This document shows positions 44,690-54,541 of a stretch of DNA of 64,000 bases, piece after piece. Position 1 is the stretch's first letter. Each line of letters opens with the position of its first letter. Location of the stretch: contig NZ_MDZC01000010.1 of NCBI RefSeq assembly GCF_001816165.1, positions 62,001 to 126,000 of the forward strand, given 5' to 3'. Source of the stretch: Hymenobacter glacialis. Lineage in GTDB: Bacteria; Bacteroidota; Bacteroidia; Cytophagales; Hymenobacteraceae. The notes beneath the pieces were generated by a model. The model ran no database searches, was not told the origin of the DNA, and worked only from the letters and a program-made list of their open reading frames with translations. The translations under genes and the position numbers were made by a program.

Positions 44690-46552
44690 GTGAATAACCG
44701 ATTTGCGTTTCAACCGCGCTACTTCCTTGTCTGGCTGTTGTTTTTTGGCATTAGTCGGGCCTTTTTTTTAGGATACCACCACGAGGCGGCTTCGCAGCTG
44801 GATGCAACCACGCTGCTGGGCACCTTCGGCTACGGCCTGCGGCTGGATGCTTCGGCGGGGGCGTATGTAAGCCTTGTGCCGTTTGTGCTTTTTGTGGTGT
44901 GGAGTCTGTGGCCCCGGTTTCCTTTCCGGCAGGTGGTGGCGGGCTACACGGCGGCCATGGGCACGTTTCTGGCGGTTCTGATTACGGCCGATTTGGAGCT
45001 ATACCGCACTTGGGGGTTCCGGCTCGACGATACCCCCCTGCAGTACCTAAGCTCGCCCAAGGAGATGGTGGCATCGGCCGGCACGGCGCCGGTGGGGTTG
45101 CTGCTGGGATTGTTTCTGGGGCTGGTACTATTGGGTTGGGCCTTATACAAGGTTTTGCTAGGGCGCCCGGCACCGCTGGCCAGAGGCTTTGGCCGCGGCC
45201 GGGCGGCACTGGCGGGACTCCTGTACGCGGCCCTGCTGGTGGTGCCCCTGCGGGGCGGCACCCAGCAGATACCCGTGAACCAAAGCGACGTATACTTCTC
45301 CCGCACCGCTTTCGCCAACCACGCGGCCCTGAATGCGCCCTGGAACCTGATGAGTGCCCTGGTGCTCCGGTCCCGCGCAGAGTCCCCGCAGCCTTTCATG
45401 CCCGACAGCACCGCGCGGCGGCTGGTGTCGGGCATCTACCCGCTGGCGGTGGGAGCCCCGCCCCTGCCCCAGACCAGCCCGGTCGTGCTGATGCAGCCGC
45501 GCCCGAACGTGCTGTTCATCATCCTCGAGAGCTTCACGGCCAAGCTGGTGGGCAGTGTGGGCGGCGAGCGGGGCGTGACCCCCACGCTGGACAGCCTGGC
45601 CCGAACGGGCGTGCTTTTTACCGATATATACGCCGCCGGCGACCGCAGCCAGAAAGGGCTGGTGGCGCTGCTCTCGGGCTACCCTAACCAGCCCACCACC
45701 AGCATCATCAAGTACCCGCGCAAAACGGAGCATTTGCCCCATTTGGGCCGGATTATGGGCGCGGCGGGCTACCGCTCTCACTACTACTATGGCGGGGAGC
45801 TGGCGTTTGCTAACATGAAAAGCTACGTGCAGACGGCAGGCTACGAACACATAACCGAGCGCAGTGACTTTGCTATGGCTGAGCAAAACTCCAAGTGGGG
45901 CGCGCACGATGGTGTGCTGTTTACCCGCATGCTTAGGGATTTAAAGCAGCAGCCACAGCCCTTTTTCGTCACCGCTTTCACCCTAAGCAGCCACGAACCC
46001 TTCACTGTGCCGATGAAGAATAAATTCCCTGGCACCAGCGAAGCCAACCTGTTTCGCAACTCGGTTTACTACACGGATAATTCACTCGGCAAATTCCTGC
46101 GGGAGGCCAAGAAACAACCCTGGTACGCCAACACGCTTCTTGTGCTGGTAGCCGACCACGGCCACCAGCAGCCCGGCAACTCTGCCAACCAGGCGGCCGG
46201 CAAGTTCCATATTCCGCTGCTGCTGGCCGGCGGCGCCATCCGCCCCGAGGCGCGCGGGCGAGTGGTGGGCACCATTGGCTCGCAAACAGACGTGGCAGCT
46301 ACGCTCCTGCACCAGTTGAATTTGCCGGCCGACGACTTTGTGTGGAGCCGCGACTTGCTGGCTGCCAACCCCGTTCCATTCGCTTATTACTGCTTTAACA
46401 ACGGCTTCGGTGCGGTTTCATCGGCCGGGCTAATGACTTACGACAACGTGAGCCGGCAGGTGTGGGAGCGCGACACACAGGTGACTCAAGCGCAGATTGA
46501 GCTGGGCAAAGCCATGCAGCAGCTCACCCTGCAGGACTTCGAGCGCAAGTAG
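44690..46552 (+). CDS. LTA synthase family membrane phosphotransferase
   Basis: A 620-residue inner membrane enzyme. About five membrane helices (residues 10-190) precede a periplasmic sulfatase/alkaline-phosphatase-fold domain. Metal ligands include E280 in LFIILESF and D489-H490 in VADHGHQ. The nucleophile site AAGDRSQKGLVALLSGYP has S320 where many relatives have threonine. Members in Gram-positives polymerise glycerol phosphate. In Bacteroidetes the role is unknown, with lipid or glycan phosphoryl transfer being likely. The gene begins with GTG and no suitable ATG lies near it: the next methionine is inside the membrane region. Confidence 0.88.
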   Translation: MNNRFAFQPRYFLVWLLFFGISRAFFLGYHHEAASQLDATTLLGTFGYGLRLDASAGAYVSLVPFVLFVVWSLWPRFPFRQVVAGYTAAMGTFLAVLITADLELYRTWGFRLDDTPLQYLSSPKEMVASAGTAPVGLLLGLFLGLVLLGWALYKVLLGRPAPLARGFGRGRAALAGLLYAALLVVPLRGGTQQIPVNQSDVYFSRTAFANHAALNAPWNLMSALVLRSRAESPQPFMPDSTARRLVSGIYPLAVGAPPLPQTSPVVLMQPRPNVLFIILESFTAKLVGSVGGERGVTPTLDSLARTGVLFTDIYAAGDRSQKGLVALLSGYPNQPTTSIIKYPRKTEHLPHLGRIMGAAGYRSHYYYGGELAFANMKSYVQTAGYEHITERSDFAMAEQNSKWGAHDGVLFTRMLRDLKQQPQPFFVTAFTLSSHEPFTVPMKNKFPGTSEANLFRNSVYYTDNSLGKFLREAKKQPWYANTLLVLVADHGHQQPGNSANQAAGKFHIPLLLAGGAIRPEARGRVVGTIGSQTDVAATLLHQLNLPADDFVWSRDLLAANPVPFAYYCFNNGFGAVSSAGLMTYDNVSRQVWERDTQVTQAQIELGKAMQQLTLQDFERK

Positions 46553-46610
46553 CACCGGACATTTCCGGTTGGGAGCGGCCCGCTGCATTACCTCTCCCCG
46601 CCTTCTTCCT

Positions 46611-46618
46611 TACCTTTG
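46611..46618 (+). promoter_or_regulatory. -7 promoter element (TACCTTTG) for mtaB
   Basis: An exact TAnnTTTG, 7 bases before the ATG at 46626, which would leave a leader of only a few bases. Confidence 0.5.
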
Positions 46619-46625
46619 CGGGACT

Positions 46626-47969
46626 ATGCCCACCCCCCAATCCGTTGCCTTTTATACCCTCGGCTGCAAGCTCAACTTTTCCGAAACGTCGGCCATTGGC
46701 CGGCAGTTTGAGGAGAAAGGCTTCCAAAAGCTTCCTTTTGAAGCCGGCGCCGATTTGTACGTTATCAATACCTGTTCTGTGACCGACCACGCCGACCGCA
46801 AGTGCCGGAAGGTGGTGCAGCAGGCGCTCAAGCACAATCCCGAAGCTTTTGTGGCCATTGTGGGCTGCTACGCCCAGCTTAAGCCCCAGGAAATTGCCAC
46901 CATTCCGGGCGTGAGTGCCGTATTGGGCGCGGCCGAGAAATTCCAGCTGGTCGACATCCTGGCCGATTTCAAGAAGCCTGCGGCCGGGCAGCCGGGCCAG
47001 GTGCACGCCTCTCCTATTTCCGAGGCCACGGAGTTTCACGCGGCGCATTCGTTTGGCGACCGCACCCGCACGTTTATGAAGGTGCAGGATGGCTGCGACT
47101 ACTCCTGCTCATTCTGCACTATTCCGCTGGCCCGGGGCGCCAGCCGCTCGGGCAGCATAGCGAGCGTGGTAGAACGGGTAGAAAAACTAGCCGAAACCGG
47201 CGTAAAGGAAATCGTGCTGACTGGAGTAAACCTGGGCGACTTCGGCGTGCAGGGTCCCGAGCGCGAGCGGCGCGAGGATTTCACTCAACTGGTACGGGCC
47301 CTGGATGCGGTGGCGGGCATTCGTCGGTTCCGCATCAGCAGCTGCGAACCCAACCTGCTCACCGACGGTATTCTGGAGACGGTAGCGGACTCGGCGCGGT
47401 TTATGCCCCATTTCCACATCCCGCTCCAAAGCGGCTCCGACAAGATTCTGGGCCTGATGCGGCGGCGCTACAAGCGTGCGCTCTACACCAGCCGCGTAGC
47501 CCGCATCAAGGAGCTGATGCCCCACGCCTGCATTGGCGTCGACGTGATAGTGGGCTTTCCGGGCGAAACCGACGCGGACTTTCTCGACACCTACAACTTC
47601 CTCAACGAGTTGCCCATTAGCTACCTGCACGTATTTCCGTATTCGGAGCGGCCCGATACGCTGGCCCCAACCCTGCCCGGCAGGGTGCAGGACCGGGTGC
47701 GCCACGAGCGCACCACCCAGCTGCGGAGCTTATCGGAAAAGAAAAAGCGCTTTTTCTACGAGCAGCACCTGGGCCTGGAAACCGACGTGCTGTTTGAAGA
47801 CGACGTGACCGATGGCCGCATGGAAGGCTTCACACCTAACTACATCCGCGTAAACGCCAAATATGACCCTTTGCTGGTGGGCGAAATGAAAACCCTCCGC
47901 CTGACCGGCGTAAATGCCCTGGGCCTGATGGACGCCGAGGAAATGGGCATTCTGGTCTTAACCGATTAG
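46626..47969 (+). CDS. mtaB: tRNA t6A37 methylthiotransferase MtaB
   Basis: A 447-residue radical SAM methylthiotransferase that turns t6A37 into ms2t6A37. The N-terminal UPF0004 domain has TLGCKLNFSE, INTCSVTDHADRKCRK and VGCYAQLKP with the three cluster cysteines. The radical SAM core has C157, C161 and C164 in GCDYSCSFCTIPLARG. A C-terminal TRAM domain follows (LFEDDVTDGRMEGFTPNYIRV). The GCKLN and DGCDYSCSFC details separate MtaB from MiaB. ATG 46626 gives the normal MPTPQSVAFYTLGCK start. The stop is only 9 bases from the stop of the convergent gene. Confidence 0.94.
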   Translation: MPTPQSVAFYTLGCKLNFSETSAIGRQFEEKGFQKLPFEAGADLYVINTCSVTDHADRKCRKVVQQALKHNPEAFVAIVGCYAQLKPQEIATIPGVSAVLGAAEKFQLVDILADFKKPAAGQPGQVHASPISEATEFHAAHSFGDRTRTFMKVQDGCDYSCSFCTIPLARGASRSGSIASVVERVEKLAETGVKEIVLTGVNLGDFGVQGPERERREDFTQLVRALDAVAGIRRFRISSCEPNLLTDGILETVADSARFMPHFHIPLQSGSDKILGLMRRRYKRALYTSRVARIKELMPHACIGVDVIVGFPGETDADFLDTYNFLNELPISYLHVFPYSERPDTLAPTLPGRVQDRVRHERTTQLRSLSEKKKRFFYEQHLGLETDVLFEDDVTDGRMEGFTPNYIRVNAKYDPLLVGEMKTLRLTGVNALGLMDAEEMGILVLTD

Positions 47970-47978
47970 GACGGTGTC

Positions 47979-48800
47979 CTAAACCATGCCCTGACGGGCC
48001 ATGGCCAGCATTTCGCGCAGCATTTGCTGCTGCTCCTGCAGGTGCATATTGCGCAACTCCGCGAGGGCCAGTTGATGCTGCAGGTGCTGCGCATGCAAGG
48101 CAACAGCAACATAGGTTTCAGGTCCAGTCACTGCTGCCGGCGCGGGTGGCGCGGCAACGGGCCCTTGCTGAGGGGTAGCAACGGGCGCGGCTGGCGGCAC
48201 GATTGGGGGCTGGCTACCGCCTATTGGCGGAGCTGTTTCAGCAGCCATCACCGGCGCAGGCGGCGGCGTGTTATGAGCAGAGGATGTAGATGGCTGCGCC
48301 GTGGCTGGTACCGGCTGGGCAGTACTGGAGGGCGTACTTGGCATTTCGACGGGAGCGGTGGCCGACGTACGGGCCGGCTGGTTGGCGGCGGCGGCCAGGG
48401 CCAGCGTCGCGGCAATTTCGGCGGGCTGCAGGCGGGTGCCGGCCACGCCCGGCACGCTCCGCCGCAACGGGGCCAATTCCACATCAGTCAAATCGATGGG
48501 TTCCAGAGGCGGCTCTTGGGATGCAGCCGGCGCTGCTGGTGCGGCTGGCTTCGCGGTGGGTTCACCGCTCACCAGCATCGGGCCACGCCCCAACAACAGC
48601 CAGTCCCTCGACACATTTGGATAAATCTCAAATACCCGGCACAGAAGGTCGTAGCCCGGCTTATTGCGGCCATCAATGAGGTGCTGCACCACGCTGGCAG
48701 TTTTACCCAGGGAGATGGCAAAGCTGTTTTTGGTGAGGCCAAACTGCTGAATGAGTTGGGCAAAGCGCTGGTCGATGGGTACGGGAACGGGGGTAGTCAT
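47979..48800 (-). CDS. Helix-turn-helix protein with long Pro/Ala/Gln-rich region and C-terminal helix
   Basis: A 273-residue protein. Residues about 8-75 form an XRE-like DNA-binding domain (RFAQLIQQFGLTKNSFAISL, then GRNKPGYDLLCRVFEIYP and RDWLLLGRGPML), as in phage repressors and related regulators. Residues about 80-220 are low complexity, rich in proline, alanine, threonine and glutamine. The C-terminus (about 228-273) is a glutamine- and leucine-rich helix (HAQHLQHQLALAELRNMHLQ) likely to form a coiled coil. The start is ATG 48800. Longer open sequence upstream crosses the -7 element and another gene end. Target genes are unknown. Confidence 0.85.
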   Translation of the reverse strand: MTTPVPVPIDQRFAQLIQQFGLTKNSFAISLGKTASVVQHLIDGRNKPGYDLLCRVFEIYPNVSRDWLLLGRGPMLVSGEPTAKPAAPAAPAASQEPPLEPIDLTDVELAPLRRSVPGVAGTRLQPAEIAATLALAAAANQPARTSATAPVEMPSTPSSTAQPVPATAQPSTSSAHNTPPPAPVMAAETAPPIGGSQPPIVPPAAPVATPQQGPVAAPPAPAAVTGPETYVAVALHAQHLQHQLALAELRNMHLQEQQQMLREMLAMARQGMV

Positions 48801-48826
48801 AGCATTTCCACAAATGAGTAGATACG

Positions 48827-48834
48827 CAAATGTA
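48827..48834 (-). promoter_or_regulatory. -7 promoter element (TACATTTG) for the HTH gene
   Basis: An exact TAnnTTTG on the minus strand, 26 bases before the ATG at 48800. It lies in the short gap behind the upstream gene's stop, so the regulator probably has its own promoter. Confidence 0.5.
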
Positions 48835-48850
48835 TACCACCGCCGGACTA

Positions 48851-49660
48851 TTACCGCTTGGGTGCAGCCGTAACTGGCGGAACCAGCTGCTGGGCCGGCC
48901 CTCGCGGTCGCAGCCCGCTCCACGGAAAGGCATAGGTTTCGTTGGGGGTGAAATTCAAGAGGCCGGGAGGCAACCCCACGCGGTAGTACAAAAGCACAGC
49001 GTGCGGCGAAAGCGCAAATTCGGTCAGGCTGGGCTCGGGGGCACCGGCCGGCCGGGCGTCGCGGGCAAATACGACTTGCCGGGTTTTGGCATTCCACCCA
49101 AAACGCTGCTTCAAATCGGCAACAGTAGCGGAATCGCCGTATTCGGCGGTGGCCCGGGCTAATTCCTCGGATATTCGGCGGCTGATGGCGCTGCGCAAGC
49201 GGCTGCTCAATGTTTTGGGAGCATCGGCTATCACATCGGCCAGGGCCAGAACCTGGCCGGTGTTCAGGTCGAAGGTGATGTGGTCCGTGCGCTCGTAGTA
49301 ATAGGTGCCGTGGTATTCGAAGGTGAGCTCCAGCGAAAGCAGGGCGCCTTGGTTGAGCAGCACGGTGTAGTTCGTGCCGCTAAAGCAGCAGTCCAGGGCA
49401 GCGGCCCGCCGAATTTGCTGCGCCGGGGTGCCCATGGTGTCAATCGGGCTGTCGACATTAGGCGCGATAATGCGCCGCAACAGTTGGCGATTGATAAGCT
49501 CGGCCACCGCGCGATTTTCCAGCGCCACTTGCGGCAGTTTAAACGTGGCTCCTTTGCCTTTCCCGCTCAAGGCCACTACCTGCGCCTGCAGGCCCGGCCC
49601 GGGTTGGGCAGCGCCGGGCATGGCTACCAGCAAGAATAAGCTCAAAACCCCTATTCGCAT
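48851..49660 (-). CDS. Secreted protein, DUF3298/RsiV-like
   Basis: A 269-residue exported protein. A short signal peptide (MRIGVLSLFLLVAMPGAAQ) is followed by a domain with YTVLLNQGALLSLELTFEYHGTYYYER and HITFDLNTGQVLALADVI, the pattern of DUF3298 and RsiV-like domains. The following segment with RRISEELARATAEYGD resembles the helical part of the same family. The C-terminus has YYRVGLPPGLLNFTPNETYAF. Function is unknown, with family members linked to envelope stress sensing. Start ATG is at 49660. It follows the permease gene after 23 bases. Confidence 0.65.
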   Translation of the reverse strand: MRIGVLSLFLLVAMPGAAQPGPGLQAQVVALSGKGKGATFKLPQVALENRAVAELINRQLLRRIIAPNVDSPIDTMGTPAQQIRRAAALDCCFSGTNYTVLLNQGALLSLELTFEYHGTYYYERTDHITFDLNTGQVLALADVIADAPKTLSSRLRSAISRRISEELARATAEYGDSATVADLKQRFGWNAKTRQVVFARDARPAGAPEPSLTEFALSPHAVLLYYRVGLPPGLLNFTPNETYAFPWSGLRPRGPAQQLVPPVTAAPKR

Positions 49661-49683
49661 CTTCTCTGCAGTTTCCCTGGCTG

Positions 49684-50922
49684 CTACTCGTAGCGGAGCG
49701 ATTCGATGGGGTCCAGCGCGGCGGCTTTGCTGGCAGGGTAATACCCGGACGCCAGCCCCACGCCCACGCAAATGACCAAGCCCGTGGCAATCCAGCCCCA
49801 CGGCACCAGAAACGAGCCGGAACCCACAAACGTAGCCACCCCGTTGCCGCCCAGCACGCCCAGCACAATGCCCAGCGTGCCGCCCATCAGGCAGATAACA
49901 ATGGCTTCGATGAGGAACTGCCGGCGGATCTGAACTGCCGTAGCGCCCAGGGCCTTGCGAATCCCAATCTCACGGGTGCGCTCCGTCACCGATACCAGCA
50001 TGATGTTCATGAGGGCAATGCTGGCCCCGAGCAGCGTGATAAAGGCCATAATGGTGCCCCCCACCTTCACTTTACCGGAAATCGAATTCAGGTCGTTGGC
50101 CAGCGATTCGCTGCTCTCCACCACGAAACTGTCTTCCCGCCCCAGCTTGTCGTGCCGCACAGCGCGCATCACGCCGGTAGCCTGCCCGATGAGAAAGTCG
50201 AGGGTGCCCTGCTGGTCGGTGGCCGTTTTAATGTCGTAGGTGAGGGCGCGCTGCCGGGGCATTTGGTTGCCGGTTTCCAGGGGCAGCAGGGCCAGGCGGT
50301 CGGCGCCACCCCCGCCCATGCTGCTGCCGCTCTTCTCCAACAGGCCCACTATCAGGAAGCGGCGGCCCAGGGCCGACACGTACTTGCCCACAGGGCTTTG
50401 CTTGGGAAACAGCTTGAGGCGAATTTCATCCCCCACTATCATCACATTGGCGCCGCTATTCAGCTCGGACTGCGAAAAACTCCGGCCGTTGGCCAGGTTA
50501 TAGCCCTGAATTTTGAGGTAGTTCTCATCGCCCGCCACCACTTGCATGTTGGGGTTGGTTTTGATGCCGTTGGCTTTCATTTCGGCAGCCCCGGCCACAA
50601 AGGCCGAAATGCCTACCTGGGCGTCATCGCCCATGGCTTTTTTGTACTGGGTGGCCTGCAGGTAATTGACCGGCGTGTACTGCTTGGACTGCACGCCCCC
50701 GCGCCGGCCCCGGTTGTTGTACCCCTTGGCATGAATCTCGAAGGAATTGGCGCCGAGGCTGGCGAAAGTTTCCGACAGGGAATTCTTCATGGCATCAATG
50801 CCCGTGAGAATGCCCACCAGCGCAAACAGGCCGATGCTCAGAATGAGCGCCGTGAGGATGGTGCGCAACAAATTGGAGCGGATGGAGCGGAATGCTTCGC
50901 GAACGTTTTCGAGGGGGCTCAT
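49684..50922 (-). CDS. MacB-type ABC transporter permease
   Basis: A 412-residue inner membrane protein. One N-terminal helix (about 20-45, [20 protein letters not shown]) is followed by a MacB periplasmic core domain (about 45-270). Three C-terminal helices form an FtsX domain, with [20 protein letters not shown] between the first two. The family moves lipids, peptides or drugs with a partner ATPase or acts in mechanotransmission. No ATPase gene lies beside it. ATG 50922 ([20 protein letters not shown]) is the usual N-terminus, and the upstream open sequence is not family-like. Confidence 0.9.
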   Translation of the reverse strand: MSPLENVREAFRSIRSNLLRTILTALILSIGLFALVGILTGIDAMKNSLSETFASLGANSFEIHAKGYNNRGRRGGVQSKQYTPVNYLQATQYKKAMGDDAQVGISAFVAGAAEMKANGIKTNPNMQVVAGDENYLKIQGYNLANGRSFSQSELNSGANVMIVGDEIRLKLFPKQSPVGKYVSALGRRFLIVGLLEKSGSSMGGGGADRLALLPLETGNQMPRQRALTYDIKTATDQQGTLDFLIGQATGVMRAVRHDKLGREDSFVVESSESLANDLNSISGKVKVGGTIMAFITLLGASIALMNIMLVSVTERTREIGIRKALGATAVQIRRQFLIEAIVICLMGGTLGIVLGVLGGNGVATFVGSGSFLVPWGWIATGLVICVGVGLASGYYPASKAAALDPIESLRYE

Positions 50923-51136
50923 GGGAAAGGGCTTGAACCGGAGGTAAGTACTGGTGGCCCGGCGGGGGAAAGGCCGTGCAAAAGTTGCAGCAAAGATGCG
51001 CATCGCGCAACGCCGGACTGGCGGGGTAACTCCATTTGGGTTGGCGGCCCGGTCAAAGTTCGACGCGCAGCGCTTAACTTGAACCACCCACGACGCAACC
51101 TGGTTGGATGGATGCGTTTCCTTTACCAAAAAAACG

Positions 51137-52402
51137 ATGCTGCTCAAGCGTATTCTGCTGACTTTGCTGGTGGCCCTGACCGGCCTGGCGGCCCGCGCCA
51201 ACCACGTGCTGGTGCCCATGGACAACACCCAAAAGGAGTGCCTCAAGGCTTACGGCGTCACTTTTTGGCTGCTGCAGCGCGAAGTGCCCGTCGACTGGCT
51301 GCTGAATTACCGGGGCGGCGCGTTCGCCTTTGAAACCACGGCCGGGGCAGAAAATGAGCTGGCGGTGCGCGGCGTCTCATTCCAGGTCATCAGCGAGGCG
51401 CAGTACACGGCCATCCTCCAGGAAATAGCCGACCCCAACGCCAACATGGACGTGATGAAGCTGGAGAAGGTGCCCAAAATTGCGGTGTACACGCCCAAAG
51501 GCAAGCAGCCCTGGGACGATGCCGTGACCATGGTGCTGGCCTACGCCGAGATTCCCTACACCCAGCTTTACGACGACGAGGTACTGGCCGGCCAGCTGCC
51601 GAAGTACGACTGGCTGCACCTGCACCACGAAGATTTCACGGGCGAGTACGGCAAGTTCTACGCCACCTACCGCAACTACCCCTGGTACCAGCAGCAGGTG
51701 CGCGACGCCGAAGCCGCCGCCAAACGCAACGGCTTTGGCAAAGTGAGCCAGATGAAAGGCACCGTGGCGGTGAAAATGCAGGAATTCATTGCCGGGGGCG
51801 GCTTTTTGTTTGCCATGTGCTCGGCCACCGACAGCTACGACATTGCCCTGGCCGGCCTGGGCATTGACATGGTGGAAAGCATGTACGATGGCGACCCGGC
51901 CGACCCCAACGCGCAGTCCAAGCTGAACTTCAACCGCTGCCTGGCCTTCGAGAATTTCCAGCTGGTGCGCAACCCCTTCGAGTACGAGTACTCCAACATC
52001 GACATGCAGCCCAACGAGCGCGGCCTGGGCGAGCAGAACGATTATTTCTCGCTCTTCACCTTCTCGGCCAAGTACGACCCAGTGCCCACCATGCTGTGCC
52101 AGAACCACGAAAAAACCATCCACGGCTTTATGGGCCAAACCACGGCCTTCCGCAAGCGCCTCATCAAGTCGGATGTGATAGTGATGGGCGACACCAAGCA
52201 GACCGGCGAGGCGCGCTACCTGCACGGCACCCTGGGCAAAGGCACCTGGACTTTTTACGGCGGCCACGACCCCGAAGACTATCAGCACCTGGTGGGCGAA
52301 GAACCAACTGACCTCGCCCTGCACCCCAACTCGCCGGGCTACCGCCTCATATTGAACAACATTCTGTTTCCGGCGGCCAAGAAGAAGAAACAGAAAACCT
52401 GA
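51137..52402 (+). CDS. Conserved secreted Bacteroidetes protein, GATase-like (often misnamed asparagine synthetase B)
   Basis: A 421-residue exported protein. A signal peptide ([20 protein letters not shown]) precedes [20 protein letters not shown], a segment conserved in Bacteroidetes proteins that databases often call asparagine synthetase B. I see no asparagine synthetase domains. The segment [20 protein letters not shown] looks like the nucleophile elbow of a class I glutamine amidotransferase or DJ-1 fold, and [17 protein letters not shown] contains a histidine pair. The C-terminal [20 protein letters not shown] fits a fold of that type. The cellular role is unknown. The upstream neighbour, a MacB-type permease gene, is divergent. 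Confidence 0.8.
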   Translation: MLLKRILLTLLVALTGLAARANHVLVPMDNTQKECLKAYGVTFWLLQREVPVDWLLNYRGGAFAFETTAGAENELAVRGVSFQVISEAQYTAILQEIADPNANMDVMKLEKVPKIAVYTPKGKQPWDDAVTMVLAYAEIPYTQLYDDEVLAGQLPKYDWLHLHHEDFTGEYGKFYATYRNYPWYQQQVRDAEAAAKRNGFGKVSQMKGTVAVKMQEFIAGGGFLFAMCSATDSYDIALAGLGIDMVESMYDGDPADPNAQSKLNFNRCLAFENFQLVRNPFEYEYSNIDMQPNERGLGEQNDYFSLFTFSAKYDPVPTMLCQNHEKTIHGFMGQTTAFRKRLIKSDVIVMGDTKQTGEARYLHGTLGKGTWTFYGGHDPEDYQHLVGEEPTDLALHPNSPGYRLILNNILFPAAKKKKQKT

Positions 52403-52532
52403 GCAACCCGAGCGGCAACCGGCTGCCTCTGCTGGTTTCGGTGCGGGTGCATCATTCTGGCGGCGGTGGCCGTTAATATGGTTGTGTGCTTCTTCGCACA
52501 CGCCCGCTCAGCCCCCTATTCCACCGCCCCGC

Positions 52533-54383
52533 ATGGAAGACCTGCACCCTTCGAACTACTCGCTCTCGTTTAGCCGCCCCGAAGAATCGCCCACCACCGA
52601 AAACTCCAACCCGCTGCCCCGGGCGGTGCTTCGCAGGAGCAGCCACGTATTGCTGGACGGGCAATGGCGGTTTGCGCACGACGACGCCGATGTGGGCTTG
52701 CAACAGGACTGGGCGGCCGGACACATCTACGCGCACACGGCCCAGTGGCCGGGCTCGGTAGAAGAGCATTTGGCGCAGGCCCGCGGCCAGCATGGTGCCG
52801 CCGCCTGGCACGACCAGGTGGTGGTGTGGTACGAGCGCGAGTTTGCCCTGCCGGCAATTGAAGAGCCCCAGCCCTGCTCCATGGTGCAGCTCACGTTTGG
52901 GGCCTGCGGCTACGAAACGCGGGTGTGGCTCAACGGCCACCCGCTCAGCACCATTGAAGGCGAAGAGGTGCACTTTGGCGAGTACACCTCCTTCACCTAC
53001 GAGCTGGACCCGGAATACCTGCGCCCGGTAAACCGCCTCACCGTGCGCATTGCCGACAACATGGACGGCGAAACCCCGCGCGGCAAGCAGGAGTCGCACG
53101 TGTACAAGCGCGGCGGCATCTGGTACCAGACCTACACCGGCGCCGTGCGCAGCGTGTGGCTGGAAGTGGTGGAGCGCAACCGCCTGCGCTCCCGCGTGGG
53201 CGTGGTGAGCGTGGTGGAAGACCAGCTGGTGCGCTTCAACGTGACGCTGCGCATCCACGACCCCGGCGATTACGTGATTCGCCTGCAGGTGTTCGACCCT
53301 AAAACGCCCAACCGCACCAGCCCGCTGGCGGCTTCGGACTTTCCCGTTCGCCTGGAGGCCGGCCAATGGCAGCAGCGCGTGGTGCTGGAAGTGCCCGGCG
53401 CCGAGTTGTGGTCGCCGGAAGCGCCCCACCGCTACCGGCTGGTGGCACAACTTGTGGACAGCGAGGGCTACGCTTCCACCATCGAAACGCTGTTTGGGCT
53501 ACGCAAAATTGAAGCGCGGGGCCGGCACGTGTACCTCAATAATCAGTCGACCTACCTCGACGGCATCCTCTACCAGCCCGGCCAGGCCACTTACAAGGAG
53601 ATGCAGCTGCACATGCACGCCATGAAGGCGCTGGGCTGCAACCTGGTGCGGGTGCACATTGCCGGCATCGACCCGCGCATCTATAACCTGGCCGACGAGC
53701 TGGGCCTGCTGCTGTGGGTGGAAGTGCCCAGCCCGCACAGCTCCACGCCCCGCAGCCGCGAAAACCACCGCGCCGAGCTGCTGCGGCTCGTGACCCTGAG
53801 CGAAACCCACCCCTCCATCATCATCTGGAGCCTTTACAACGAGGACTGGGGCGCCCAGGACATTGCCACCAACCCCGAAACCCGGCAGTACATCGTGGAT
53901 ACCTACCACTTTATGCAGATAACCTACCCGCAGTTTCTGGTAGTGGACAACGACGGCTGGCACCACGTGTCCCACACCGGCCGGCTCAAGTCGGACCTGC
54001 TCACGGCCCACCTCTACACCCCCGACCTGGCGCGGTGGCAGGAGCTGCTCGACCGGCTGGTGGGCGGCCAGATGGAGGGCACCGCCGCGTTTCCGCTGGT
54101 GGTGGGCGACGCCTTTTTCTACCGCCGGCAAGTGCCGCTTATTGTGAGCGAATGGGGCGGCTTTGGCTTTCCGGACTACGGCGGGCCGCAGGACGCGGAA
54201 GCCCGCACCAGCAGCATCCGCGCCTTCAAGCAGGAGCTGCGCCGACGCCCGATTGCGGGCGACGTGTACACCCAGGCCACCAACATTGAAGACGAGCGCA
54301 ACGGCCTGATTGACGCGCACACCGGCGCCTTGAGCGTACCGACCGAGCTATTGGCCTCGCGGCAGATGAAATTTCTGGAGTAG
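52533..54383 (+). CDS. Glycoside hydrolase family 2 protein
   Basis: A 616-residue enzyme. The N-terminal sugar-binding domain (LDGQWRFAHDD, then YEREFALP), the immunoglobulin-like domain and the TIM barrel (GILYQPGQATYKEMQLHMHAMKALGCNLVRVH) occur in the usual order of GH2 beta-galactosidases and glucuronidases. E437 in IWSLYNEDWG is the expected acid/base, and E540 in LIVSEWGGFGFPDYGG the nucleophile. No signal peptide is seen, so it may act in the cytoplasm, and there is no SusC/SusD pair nearby. ATG 52533 is the likely start, and an earlier GTG at 52482 is also in frame. Confidence 0.9.
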   Translation: MEDLHPSNYSLSFSRPEESPTTENSNPLPRAVLRRSSHVLLDGQWRFAHDDADVGLQQDWAAGHIYAHTAQWPGSVEEHLAQARGQHGAAAWHDQVVVWYEREFALPAIEEPQPCSMVQLTFGACGYETRVWLNGHPLSTIEGEEVHFGEYTSFTYELDPEYLRPVNRLTVRIADNMDGETPRGKQESHVYKRGGIWYQTYTGAVRSVWLEVVERNRLRSRVGVVSVVEDQLVRFNVTLRIHDPGDYVIRLQVFDPKTPNRTSPLAASDFPVRLEAGQWQQRVVLEVPGAELWSPEAPHRYRLVAQLVDSEGYASTIETLFGLRKIEARGRHVYLNNQSTYLDGILYQPGQATYKEMQLHMHAMKALGCNLVRVHIAGIDPRIYNLADELGLLLWVEVPSPHSSTPRSRENHRAELLRLVTLSETHPSIIIWSLYNEDWGAQDIATNPETRQYIVDTYHFMQITYPQFLVVDNDGWHHVSHTGRLKSDLLTAHLYTPDLARWQELLDRLVGGQMEGTAAFPLVVGDAFFYRRQVPLIVSEWGGFGFPDYGGPQDAEARTSSIRAFKQELRRRPIAGDVYTQATNIEDERNGLIDAHTGALSVPTELLASRQMKFLE

Positions 54384-54541
54384 CCGCCACCGTGAGAGAT
54401 TCGTCGGCTCGAGGGCGATGACGTGCGCGCATTTCAGGAGAAACCCGCGGCAGAAAAGACGGTCAGCCTGGGGATAATAAGGCCGTAGCGCAGTTAAAAA
54501 GCAATTTGAACGGTTCCGAACCTGCCCGCCGCTTCCGGGGT

